Origin: Phialophora verrucosa
Lineage: Eukaryota > Ascomycota > Eurotiomycetes > Chaetothyriales > Herpotrichiellaceae
Assembly (NCBI GenBank): GCA_002099365.1
Contig: MSED01000015.1
Span: forward strand, 1,240,001 to 1,304,000
Direction: 5' to 3'
DNA: 64,000 bases
The notes under the pieces are model-generated. The model had not been told where the DNA came from. It made no database searches and worked only from the letters and a program-made list of their open reading frames with translations. The translations under genes and the position numbers were made by a program. The first letter of the stretch is position 1. Every line of letters starts with the position of its first letter. Positions 24,859-35,256 of this stretch are shown here, in pieces.

Positions 24859-25832
24859 ATGTCGCAATTGAAGAATTTCGGCGGGCTCTTTCGCCTCGAC
24901 GGGAAAGTGGCCGTCATTACCGGAGGTAACAATACCTTTCATCACACAACAGAGGAAGAGAACTAAAGAGATTTCCAGGCTCGCGAGGGATCGGCCTCCA
25001 TACCGCTACAGCCTTTCTGCAAGCTGGCGCAGCATCGGTGATTCTTGTTGGGAGGAAGATGGACGGTCCGCAAGGCCTATCGTCTGCACTGGAGGCACTC
25101 CATGCCACCATGCCGGACTCGCAAGGCCGAGTTGTTGCCATCCCTTGCGATCTGTCCCAATTCTCCGAGTTACAGCGACTCGCAAAGGAGATCGGTGCAA
25201 TCGCACCCAAGATTCACATTCTGGTAGCTAATGCCGGCGCGACCTGGGGCGGACCTCTCGACGCCACCCCGGACGCATCGATAACCAAGGTGCTGGACTT
25301 GAATGTCCGAAGCATCATTAATCTAGCACGTCTGTGAGTACTGCAGATGCGGGTCGCGGGTGACCTACGCTCGGTACCGTGTGGTGGACTAACGGGTGAT
25401 TGCAGATTGTCTCCTCTTCTCATCAAAGGGGGCAGCCCTGAGGACCCTGCGCGGATCATCATAGTCGGTGCAATAGCAGGCTTCACCGTCCCTTTTACCG
25501 GCGAGAACAGTACCATTGTGTACTCGGTATCTAAAGCGGCGGCCCATCATCTTGCTCGGAATTTGGCCATGGAGTACGGGCCACGAAACGTCGCTTGCAA
25601 CTGCGTGGCGCCCGGCTTTTTCCCCACGAAGTTGTCAAATGGGCTTATCGATATAGTCGGAGGCGTGGACGTAATGGCCGCCTCAAATCCCTTGAAGAGG
25701 GTTGGCAGGCCAGAAGATATCGCAGGAACCATGATTTTTCTCTGCAGTCAAGCCGGGTCTTTCGTCAACGGAGTCGTCCTCCCTCTGGACGGAGGCAACT
25801 TTCTACAAACCGGACTGTTTACGAAACTATGA
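24859..25832 (+). CDS. Short-chain dehydrogenase/reductase (classical SDR, RHG1/FabG-like)
   Basis: An NAD(P)-dependent oxidoreductase of 282 residues. Exons are 24859-24925, 24979-25333 and 25406-25832, with introns of 53 and 72 nt. Intron 1 splits the cofactor motif, which reads TGGSRGIG (residues 21-28) after splicing. An Asn-Ala-Gly motif (VANAGA) and the catalytic YSVSK (Tyr180, Lys184) are present. At the place where relatives have the catalytic serine in a GSIAG motif, this protein reads GAIAG (Ala163), so the Ser of the catalytic tetrad appears replaced. The C-terminal part (VAPGFFPTKLSN, GRPEDIAG, LPLDGG) is typical. It ends in TKL, at best a weak PTS1. In context it would interconvert an alcohol and a ketone, or act on a 3-hydroxyacyl-CoA. 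Confidence 0.9.
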
Positions 25833-26296
25833 AGTGATGTTTGGCTATCTGACCAAACGAGCTTGCCCCTTGAGAGTTGAAGTGTACCTCAAACCTTCCA
25901 ACTTATTTACAAAGGACAAAGAGACTGAAATCGAATCGAGCCTCATGGTAGTATAAAGACCTCTGACTATACGCGGAGTTCGATAGCATGATTCTCCACA
26001 GCTGTCTGCAAAGTCAGTGGTGAACATGATCGTAAAAGAGCCCAAACAGGAGATTGCAGCTTCTGGGAGCCTGTTGCCGCAATGTGTAAGAATGCACTCA
26101 GCCCCATAGGCTGTCGGTAGCCGAATTGCCTAGCTCGCACATGGCTAACGCTTTTTTCCGACGTCTCTTTGGCACAAGCTATGAATTGATGAGTTTAGAG
26201 GTTCATCTAGTCAACCTCAGAACATCTGGAGCTGGAGTAGGGTCTGACCAAGAATCTCAGAACGAAGGCAGCAACACTCACATCGACGTTTTCAGT
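25833..26296. other. Intergenic region
   Basis: A 464-bp gap between the SDR and the PRISE-type reductase, both on the plus strand. The reductase frame is open upstream to an in-frame ATG at 26126, but the added residues have no family resemblance. Confidence 0.4.
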
Positions 26297-27635
26297 ATGG
26301 GGCGTCACGCCCTGGTTATGGGCGCATCCGGCATCACTGGCTGGGCGATTGTGAACCAGATTCTCCTCGGCTACCCCCGGCAAGGAATCTTCTCCAAGGT
26401 TACCGCCGTGACAAACAGATCGCTCGCGCAGGAGGATGCCCTGTGGCCGAAATCTGACGCCCTGCAGATGTGTAGCGGTCTGAATCTCCTGGATGGAACT
26501 CAAGGGGACTTGGAGGCCAAGATGAGACAAAAGGTGCACGACATCAACAATGTCACCGACCTGTATTTCTACGGTAAGAGCTGTGGTCCCGCTCCGCCTC
26601 CGGATATACGCTGAAGAGGATGGCGGTACAGCATACAAGCACTCCAGCATTCCAGAGGAAGAGAGCACCGTGAACACGAAGATGCTGGAGCGAACCATCC
26701 GCGCCGTCGACCGGCTCTCCAACAACCTATCCTTTGTGGTCTTACCAAGTGGAACGAAAGTGAGTCCGCGCCGTGCCTCTCCACACGGTTCTCACCGTGG
26801 ATCTAGGCGTACGGAGTTCATCTAGGAAAAGATCTCTTTCCTTTCCAGAATCAATTACCTCTTAAAGAAAGCTTGCCCCGAATCCCCGAGCCCCATGCCT
26901 CCAGGATGTTCTATTATCAACAACTTGATGCCCTTCGAAGACTTTCTCAGGGCCGCCCCTGGAAATGGGTCGATCTGCGGCCGGATGTGATTGTGAGTGG
27001 GCATTCTCGCCTAATCATCAATCGCAATGAAATCCACAGCTAATGAGGATTAGCCAGGCTTTGTGCCAAACAGTAATACCTACTGTTTGGCTCAGACTGT
27101 GGCCGTATACCTGAGTCTCTTTGCTGCGGTTGAAGGGAAGGGCAAGACCTGTCCTTTCCCCGGTTCGACCGAAGCATGGAACACTCTATCGAACGACAGT
27201 CCTCAGGACGTGGTTGCACAATTTAGCATTTTCGCTTCTCTGAACCCAGATAAGACCGCGGGGCAGTCCTTCAACGTCGCGGGGAGCGACCAGGCTGTGT
27301 CATGGTCTGAACGCTGGCCTCTCATCTGCCAATTCTTTGGGCTCACGGGGACCGAGCCGGTGGAGTCAAGCCTGGCTCCTGCCGATTACATGAAATCACA
27401 CCTCTCTACGTGGTCGGAGCTGGTGCAGAGAGATGGACTCAAGACGAATTTGATCAGGGATGAAATGGCGGAAGGAAAGGCCGGCTATCAAAAGCATATC
27501 ATGTCCGAACTCTGCTTCGATCGATCTTTGGATCTCGGCAAAATGAGGCGGGCTGGCTTCGAAGAGGTTTCAGACTCGAAAAGAACTTGGTGGACAGCAT
27601 TCGAGAGGTTCCGGGAGGCCAAAGCGATTCCATGA
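26297..27635 (+). CDS. PRISE-type NAD(P)H reductase (progesterone 5-beta-reductase/iridoid synthase-like SDR)
   Basis: Exons 26297-26573, 26632-26759, 26807-26992 and 27054-27635 give 390 residues. The N-terminal Rossmann motif is GASGITG (residues 9-15). PRISE catalytic residues are recognisable: the Lys in SGTKAYG (Lys135, restored across intron 2) and the Tyr in RMFYYQQ (about 171-172). The tail GFVPNSNTYCLAQ and CPFPGS also fit the family, which reduces the C=C bond of activated enones in plants and bacteria. Fungal members are mostly uncharacterised. The third splice acceptor is uncertain: TTAG at 27053 keeps the frame with the strong GTGAGT donor. A nearby CCAG would need a weaker donor. 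The start at 26297 places the Rossmann motif at the usual distance from the N-terminus. Confidence 0.87.
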
Positions 27636-28038
27636 GTCAGCCAGGGGCTGCTTTGGATACTGATGAGAAAAGGCTGTGCGATGAACTCTACCATTTCAGC
27701 CAGTATCAACCTGTAGCAACTAACGAGTTTTTGTCCGGCCGAGGCACGATGGACAACCGGGTTGCTAGTGGAGAGCATTCCAAAGACAGGTGCTGGGAGT
27801 TCAACCAATCAATCCAAACCATGTTCGTCCAAATAAGCTCCGTCTTTGCGTCTCTTCGCGTCCTGGATCTGGAACGTCGGGGTAACAACGAGCCAGTAGA
27901 GAGGAGGGACCGGCAACAGCCTAACTTCAGGCTATCCGATCCCGAGACGCCTATCGACACCGGCCCCGTTGGCTCTCCACACACAGCTCGCGACAAGTAC
28001 ATCGGCTTGAGGGAAGCTTCTTAGGCTCAAATGGCAAT
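27636..28038. other. Intergenic region between convergent genes
   Basis: The PRISE reductase and the CoA ligase converge here. A TGAGTCA heptamer overlaps the stop codon of the reductase (27633-27639). I see no gene; the open frames here lack motifs. Confidence 0.4.
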
Positions 28039-29944
28039 TCAAATTTTGGCGAGCATTCGCTGGTCCGTTTGACGCTGCTGGACCTCTCTACGAGCCCATT
28101 CCCGGAGCAATTTTCTCTGAATCTTTCCACTTGCAAGCTTGGGAATCTGGTCGACAAACGACACCCCGCCTCTGAGATGTTTGTGTTTCGCCACCTGAGT
28201 CGCAAGCCAGCTGGCAATCTCGGATGGAGTCGTCGTCTGCTTGCTCTTATCCTTGAGGACAACATACGCCATCGGCCACTCATTGTCATGCCTAGTGGCG
28301 AACGGTTAGTAATTTTCTCGTTGCCGCCGATGAAAACCTCGTACAGAGTGATGCCCACAACTCCTGCGTCAGCCACGTGTTCATTTTCCAAAAGCTTCGC
28401 CTCGAGCTCGGCGGGCGCAACTTGGAGTCCATTCACCTTGATCAGCTCCTGCAGCAAGTTAGTCGGCGACTGGAAGCGAAGTGAAGCCCGGGTTACGCTC
28501 TTTACCTTCTTTCTGTCCACAATCCAAAAGAGCCCCTCGGAGTTCGTGATAGCAACGTCGCCGGTCTTCAGCCAGCCTTCGTCGTCGAACAAGTCTTTGG
28601 TCGCCCCGGGATTTCTCCAGTATCCCAGACAGACATTGGGTCCCTTGATCAGTATCTCGCCGCGTTCTCCCGTTGCGACCTCGTATCCCGCTTCATCGAC
28701 CAATTTTGCTTCCATGCCTGGGAGCAAAAATCCCACGCTTCCAGTGCTTTCGACCATGCCCCCGGGGATCGATGTCCCCGTGCACGTCAACTCCGTCATC
28801 CCCCAACCAATGGTAAATTTGAACCCGAACCGTTGGGAGATTCGTGTCTGGAGCTCGAGGGGAACCGGGGCCGCCCCGCAGACCACCTCTCGCACACTAC
28901 TCAAGTCATATTCTTGCACCTCAGGTCTTTTGTCTAACATGACCAAGATCGGAGGGGCAATCTGGAGATTCGAGATTTTGAACCGCTGAATGGCGCCCAG
29001 AAACTTTCTCAGTTCGAAACTCTCCATGACATAAACAGGGATGCGTAATTTGCAAGCCATGAGAATGGTATAGAGCTGTCCATAGGCGTGGTACAGGGGC
29101 AAAAATCCCAGCCAACGCTCCGTGGCTCTTTTCGTGGGCGTCAGGTGATAGCGAATAAAGGTTGTTTGCCAGATATTGGCGATGATGTTGCTGTGCGTTA
29201 CCATGACTCCCTTGGGGAGCCCGGTTGTTCTGTCGTATGCGTGAGTCTTGTGGACATAAATCGTATACACGCGATCATAATTCCATTGAGGCCGGTGAAA
29301 TGGATTGATTTTGGGGCATTCTGACTTAACAAGGACCTAAAGACGTGCTTGACTTACCCCGATGAATAGTTGATCGTCGCAACCTGACTTTCTGCTACAG
29401 TCGGATCATAGGTGTCCCACGACCACGAACTGGCTTTCGCAGGGCTTTCCAGATGACTCCACCAGTGCCGGTAACCTTGTGTCCGAGCCTCGACTGTGCT
29501 ATCTGAGAATAGGATGAGTCTTGGTTCCGGACGTCCTGTCTGGCTCACTGCCCCTCGCGCGGTATTCAAAAGCCGAGGATGAACAAATATCACTTTGGCC
29601 TCCGAGTCCCGGAGCAGATGGGCCAGTTCTCCCACCGTGTATGCTGGATTGAATCCGGTGAAGATTGCCCCGAAGCCTACGGTGGCAAGGTAAATCACCG
29701 GGACATATATATGGTTGTGGGTGAAGACAGACACGACGTCGCCGCGCTTGATCCCCAATGCTGAAAATCCTGCGGCGACCCTCTTGACCAACGACAATAG
29801 CTGACTCGTCGATAGAGCAGATGCCTCATTGTCGGAAGAGATCCATAAGGGGACTGTGTCGTCATTCGTCCCTGTGGGAAACAGGTAAGATAGAATGTTG
29901 GTCTTGGGAATATCTAGAGCTGGAAATGGAGATTCCCGAGGCAT
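28039..29944 (-). CDS. 4-coumarate-CoA ligase-like acyl-CoA ligase, PTS1-bearing
   Basis: An ANL-superfamily enzyme that activates a carboxylic acid through acyl-AMP to acyl-CoA. Exons 29944-29358, 29229-28506, 28448-28345 and 28291-28039, with introns of 128, 57 and 53 nt, give 555 residues. Intron 1 splits the AMP-binding loop, which after splicing reads YSSGTTGLPKG. Further motifs are FLPLYHAYGQ, VCGAAPVPLEL, GWGMTELTC, GWLKTGDVA, VDRKKELIKVNG (restored across intron 2) and PKLASGKIQRK with the catalytic lysine. The protein ends in AKI, a PTS1 variant known from fungal peroxisomal enzymes, so it probably works in the peroxisome together with the AKL-ending acyl-CoA dehydrogenase. Substrate could be an aryl, terpenoid or ring-opened acid; the sequence alone does not decide. 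It is divergent from the esterase gene. Confidence 0.93.
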
Positions 29945-30544
29945 TTTGGAGCGTCAAGTGAGCCTCCAAACCAGTCCAGCGTGGAATGTTCACATACGGA
30001 GAGGCCACATGGATTATACAGCGGCAACTGCGAGTGAGGAGTAGCCAAAGAACATCGAACAGCTGGAAACGTCTTGGAAATGCGGTTTTTTGGTGGTGGC
30101 GGTCTTATTTTCAAGTCTCCTCCAGGCCCTCAAGTGGTTGAACGCCGGAGTACCCCTGCTTAACAGTAGTCGCCCACCCTCGCAAGCGGGATGGAGTGCC
30201 GGTTGTTGGTGATCTACGCGGAAGAACAGCCCCTGTCAACAGCCTTGCGCTCGGCTAATGGATTGAGGTGGCTATGACACATTCAAGCCTCGTGGCTGCT
30301 TGACTGCTCTGGTTCCGCATATGTGCCTCCCAGGCAACTCAAGCTCGTTAGATGGAAACCCATGTTCCGATGGTGCCGTACATGCCGGACCAATCTAGGA
30401 TGGAAGTGACCCATCCCCGCCACGGCCATGGTAGTTACCCAGCACGACTTGCATGGTCTCCCCGCCAAACACAGGCAGAGATATCAAGTGGCAGGCAGCA
30501 GAATCCGCCAACTTCACGTCCCAAAGATCCAACTTGGCTGCACG
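29945..30544. promoter_or_regulatory. Divergent promoter, CoA ligase / esterase
   Basis: 600 bp between two divergent starts, suggesting shared control. By eye there is no TATA box and no TGA(C/G)TCA site. The esterase frame is open upstream to 30428, but the added residues do not look like the family. Confidence 0.4.
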
Positions 30545-31615
30545 ATGAGCGGTAGCCAGTATGCACCAGAGTGGCTTGAGGTTTGTAACCCTCTTAGTCG
30601 GTGCAAGAAGCTTTGGATAGCTTACTGCAAGCAGTTCGAGGCCAAGTTAGGATATCGCCCGCAGCTTCGAAGTCCATTGTCGCGCACGCTGGAGGAATGG
30701 GGATCGCTTTTGAATGATCTATCGGCTCGGTTTGCCCTGCCCCAGGCAGATACCTCGATCAGGTCCGTAGATATGGAGATCACTCCAGAAAAGATCCCGA
30801 TCCGCATCTATTTCCCGGAAGACACACATGTCGAACGCAAGGTTCCCCTGGCGGTCTATGTCCATGGAGGGGGCTGGGCCATGGGAAATCTTGATACTGA
30901 GGACTTTCAACCTCGGGCGATAGCCAAAGAAGCTGGAATGGTTGTTGTCTCGGTCGGTTATCGTCTAGCTCCACCTCATCCATTCCCGGACGGGTTGAAT
31001 GATTGTGTGCGGGCAATTTCGTGGACAAGCTCGAATTCAACGAAGCTGGGAGCGACTACGCAAGAGGTCATCGTGATAGGGGGCTCTGCAGGCGCCAATC
31101 TCGCCATTGCCTCTGCCTTGAAAATCATTGATCAAGGCCGCAAATCGATTCTGAAGGGCGTTGCGGCGCTGGTACCTGTGACGGTTCATCCTGACGCCGT
31201 CCCATCGAAGTTCCAGAATCTGTACAGATCCTATGACGAAGAAGCTAACTGTCCGATCGACACAGCGGATGCTATGCGTGGTCGAGGTGGCTTTTGGGGT
31301 CTGTTTTCCCCCTTAGACTTCACAATTGCCACGGGGCCCGTAGCTAACATCCTGTGTGCAGACGCTTACACCCACGAAATTACCAGTTACACCTCGGTCT
31401 TATTGCATCCCAGGCTGCACGAAATGCCCCCAACATACATTGCTGTGGCAGAAAAGGATGTCCTTCGTGACGATGGATTACTCTTGAAACACCTTCTGGA
31501 AGGACACGGGTAAGAGAGTTGCATATTCAGAGCACTCGGTTAAGATCTAATACTCGAATTTGGCAGCGTGCCGGTAAAGTGTGACAGCTACAGAGGACTC
31601 CCTCACTACTTCTAG
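30545..31615 (+). CDS. HSL-family alpha/beta hydrolase (esterase/lactonase candidate), C-terminus cut by TAG
   Basis: Exons 30545-30580, 30635-31509 and 31567-31615 give 319 residues. The oxyanion motif HGGGW (89-92), the nucleophile motif GGSAG (Ser163), the acid Asp287 (in AEKDVL) and the base His317 (in GLPHY) form a complete hormone-sensitive-lipase-type triad. The frame stops at TAG (31613-31615) two residues after the catalytic His. The same frame then continues to 31705 with family-like sequence (starting SFPGPSLANKAREF), where relatives have Trp in place of the stop. So the last ~30 residues are lost unless the codon is read through. The 54-nt first intron has no stop and keeps the frame, so retention would add 18 residues; removal gives EWLEFEAKLGYRP, the family sequence. 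In the cluster it could open the ester or lactone made by the monooxygenase. Confidence 0.85.
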
Positions 31616-32026
31616 TCTTTCCCTGGGCCGTCTTTGGCGAACAAAGCACGGGAATTCCAGGAAAATCTATTGAAAGGGCTGGAATTCGTCAATGGGATAG
31701 TATAGGTCCACGAAAAGACATTCTGATAGCTTCATTGAGAATCTATGCCGAATTTTATTGTGTACTTCGGCAGGGCATTGGGCATCTTAAAGGCAAGGCT
31801 CATCGTTACACTATGCGGACCACGTTTGAATCAAAGTGTTGGACTTCACACGCTTGCCGAATTAATTGTCTGATAATGTGTGGGCTTGCCTGTGGTTCTG
31901 GAACTTGTTTACTTGAGAAACTTATATAAAAGGATGCCACACGTCAATGAGTAACAGTCTCTAAGAATGTCCATGCAGCAGCGAAAGTGACTGAGACGCA
32001 AGTGCTCTTCACAGGCTCAAAGACTA
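31616..32026. other. Intergenic region with lost esterase C-terminus
   Basis: Up to 31705 the sequence is the former C-terminal coding part of the esterase, still open. The remainder separates the convergent esterase and monooxygenase genes. A TATATAAA element at 31924 has no gene nearby in the right place. Confidence 0.45.
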
Positions 32027-32524
32027 TTAATCTATTGTCCATGGACGGTCTGCGTTCCTGATGTAAGGGCTCAACCCATCGATATCACCAGTCAGCATTG
32101 CTTTGACGTTTCCATTGCCCAAGAATGCAAATCGATTGCCGTATTTGTATTCAAAGTCGTAGTCTTCCATGCGTGGTTCTTTAATTGTCTTGAGGAAATG
32201 AATGGTCTGTCAAGGCGGCAATCAGCTCAGGATCTTCCTGGATATCAGAGACAAACTCACGGGTCCTGGCCACAGATAGATTCTGTTCTTGATCTTGCCA
32301 TCTTTGAACCAACTTCGGCAGTCTTCGTGCCAGACTGTGCCTTTATGAAACTCGTCAAAATGCTGATAAATATCGTCCAGAGCTTGCTGTTTCACCGTGG
32401 CAGACAGGATACCCTCCGTCTGGATTTTCTTGATCATCTTTATCGAGTACTCCACTGTCGTCTCGATCCCTGGGAGGAGAGTGCCATTGCTCCATGTCGC
32501 GCCAGGTCCCTGGAGATATGTCAG

Positions 32525-32558
<34 letters not shown>

Positions 32559-34123
32559 CTGTGAGCGAGATCAAGCATGGGCCAATGAGACCTACCACGA
32601 TCGTGAAGTAATTGGGAAACCTTGGTGCAGAGACCCCAAGATACATATTGCAGCCAGAACCCCAGTCTTCGCCAATAGTTTTAGTCCCGTTGAAGACCTA
32701 GTAGTCACCTGTTAGCTTCGAGGATGTGGGGCTGGTGAGACTTGCCTTGAACGCCGGCTTGAACGCCGGCTGGAAACCTGTGGCACAAACGAGGACGTCC
32801 AGCTTATGTTCAACCCCATCGACGACCACTCCTTCGGCGGTGACCTGGTCGATTTCCCCGAAGACCGGAGTGACATTTTTGGACACCAATGCTTCCAGGT
32901 ACCCATCGGCAGGCGATACCCTTCTGCATCCAACGGACCATTTCGGGATGATGAAGTCCTTGAGCTTCTCGTTGCCCGGCCCCATCCGCCGAATCATTTC
33001 CTTGGTGATGACGTCTCGAAAGTTTTTCTGTAAGTCTGAACCCTGGATATACATCCCGAACAAGACGTTGATCTCAGCTTCGATCTCCTTGCGGAAGTGG
33101 AGATAGTATTGGGGGTCTTCTCGGAACCGTTTTTTGTCCTCTTCGGTGAATGTATATTGGCGCTTGCCAGGATCCGGAGCATCTCCTCCTCTCAGTGCAG
33201 ATAGAGCGGCTTTGCGGGAATTAAGATTAGTATAAGAAGCGTCTAAGAACAACATGTAGACTCACAAGCTCCAAATGGCGGGCTGATCCAAGTTGGGCTC
33301 CTCATAAAGACATCCAAGTGTTCCACAACCTTTTGAAGCTCCGGAATGATTTGTACGGATGTACTCCCAGTGCCGATAACACCGACTTTCTTGCCTTTAA
33401 AGTCGACCTCGTGATTCCACTTGGCCGAATGCATCATGGGACCTTTGAAGTCATGAAGCCCTTGGATATCAGGCCATTTCCACGTGTTCAGGATTCCAGT
33501 TCCATTGATAAATACATGCGCCCAATCGTACCATATCTTGTTCGTAGCCATATCTTGGAGGGTGCTGTCTCAACGTTCAGTACATCTTCATGGATTGCTG
33601 CTCAATATAGCTCACATGTTCCAGATGCCTTGGCTTTTGTCCCAATTAATCTCTTTCACTTTCGTGCTTAATTTTATGTACTTGTGTAGATCTGAAATGG
33701 ATTGTCAGTCCCACTTTCATGACGATAGCCTAAGCATCAGTCACCGTAGCGTTTGGCGAATCTCTCGAAATATTGCTGAATTTCATTGCCGTACGCAAAA
33801 TAGTGGGACCATTCTGAGTTGGGGTCCCAGGTGAATGTGTAAAGAGGGGATGGGATATCGCAGGCTACGCCAGGGTAGGTGTTTTCCCACCACGTCCCCC
33901 CAAACTGTTCATTCTTTTCGAACAGAGTCAATTCCCATGAATTGGGCTCCAACAACCGCTCCATCTTGTACGCACAGCATAAACCTGTGGCCCCGGCTCC
34001 GGCACATGCCACTCTTATCTTGCTTGGCTGAGAATGGTATTGACCCAGGACTGTGTATGGCGAGTCAGGAGAGTCGAGATTTGCATGATCCGTGCCATTC
34101 GCCATGGTGGAAGTTGGTGCCAT
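32027..34123 (-). CDS. Baeyer-Villiger-type flavin monooxygenase (class B)
   Basis: A FAD/NADPH enzyme that inserts oxygen next to a ketone, giving an ester or lactone. Seven exons: 34123-33745, 33691-33616, 33564-33266, 33209-32746, 32697-32596, 32509-32261, 32206-32027; product 582 residues. The first Rossmann motif is GAGATGL (42-48), followed by GGTWWENTYPG. The BVMO fingerprint reads FKGPMMHSAKWN (191-202), with Asn in the last place instead of Pro or Asp. The second dinucleotide motif is GTGSTSVQ (216-223), and LVCATGF marks the C-terminal part. Intron 4 (32698-32745) is of the GC-AG type with a perfect AAG|GCAAGT donor. Intron 5 contains an 11-unit trinucleotide repeat. No membrane segment is seen. 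The gene is divergent from the second Zn2Cys6 regulator. Confidence 0.92.
32525..32559. repeat. ATC trinucleotide microsatellite inside an intron
   Basis: About eleven tandem ATC units (GAT on the coding strand) lie within intron 5 of the flavin monooxygenase gene, which explains its 86-nt length against about 50 for its other introns. Confidence 0.85.
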
Positions 34124-35256
34124 GTTGCGGCAACTAGCTCGGTTTGCAGTGTTCAGAAGCCTCCAGCTAATTGAGTATGTTGTTGAGCATGCAATTTCTG
34201 TCTCAGTGAGTGCAAGTTCACCCAAGATATCAAGCAGCATTTGAGAATGATCTAGGGCTACCAGAGCCTTGTCCAGTCCACATATTCAGGCTGTCCGTCC
34301 TCCGTACTATCCAGTTCGCCAGTCCGGCATATGATCGCGGAGCTGCTCGCTGAATGCTCGAGCCAATGACTAGTTAGACGCATTGGAGTCTGTCACCTGT
34401 TTTCATTAGGCCGGTGGGCCTCCAGGCATCGCCGGACATGTAGCTGTTCCTGTCTGGCATGCATCAGGAGCCGTGTTGCCGCAATGTCGGCTAAGTTTAG
34501 GCAAAGCAAAATTGCGTGGTGTCGCCGCTGCTTAGATTTCCACCAAGTGACTTCCTGTCAGGATTTTAACTCTATGGAATTTTGTCTTCGACTTGAAGTA
34601 GGCAGGTTTCTGCCAGAAGCTCCGACAGCTGCTTAGTGAAAGTGGAGGGAAGGTGAGGATCAAATGTAAGGCAACTATAAATGTCGCACCAATGCATTCC
34701 CAATCACCACAACACCGAACACGCAGGGTTCTGTATCATATATTTGCTGAGACAAGTCCTTGCTATAGCCCTGGTCCTGGTCCAGCGGATTGTGTGAACG
34801 CGAAAGAATGCTCTTCGCGAATATCATTCGACCTAGCACGGGACTACTCCTTTCCTGTTCCACTGGTGTACTTCGACACTTCTGATACCCCGTGAAGAAT
34901 GGCAAAGCAGGAAGAAAGAGCTTGAGATACTGATGAGCACTTTCCCCATGGCCACATAGAGTCCGCACCTCGCCCACTGGACTTGTCCGGACATGGGCCC
35001 TCGAAGCTTCGGAGCATTGGTGCCCTGTCCTGGCTAGCGTAGATTCTGCAAAGAGATAGACTTGTTTGGGGCAAAATGCCGTCAATGATTCAGTGAGGAT
35101 GCTGTGGCCCACCTGCTTCTCTGTCTTGATCTCCTCAAGGTTTAGCCCAGTCCCATGCGCATTCCCCGCCTCTTGCCCCATGCTGGGTACAGAATCCCGC
35201 TTGTAAATCTGCATTTTCTCCATCGCTCGTTTTTCAAAAGCTACACTGCAGCTACG
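34124..35256. promoter_or_regulatory. Divergent promoter, flavin monooxygenase / second Zn2Cys6 regulator
   Basis: A 1.13-kb region between two divergent starts. No TGA(C/G)TCA heptamer or convincing TATA box was found. The monooxygenase frame is open further upstream to 34240 but without family-like sequence. Confidence 0.4.

Noticed and set aside
27587..28024. 145-codon plus-strand frame between reductase and ligase
   Set aside because: Overlaps the reductase end and the intergenic region, no family resemblance.
28069..28989. 306-codon plus-strand frame
   Set aside because: Antisense to the CoA ligase, whose motifs are complete on the other strand.
32494..32715. Frame with a polyhistidine run, or polyaspartate on the other strand
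   Set aside because: Translation of the ATC microsatellite in an intron of the monooxygenase gene.
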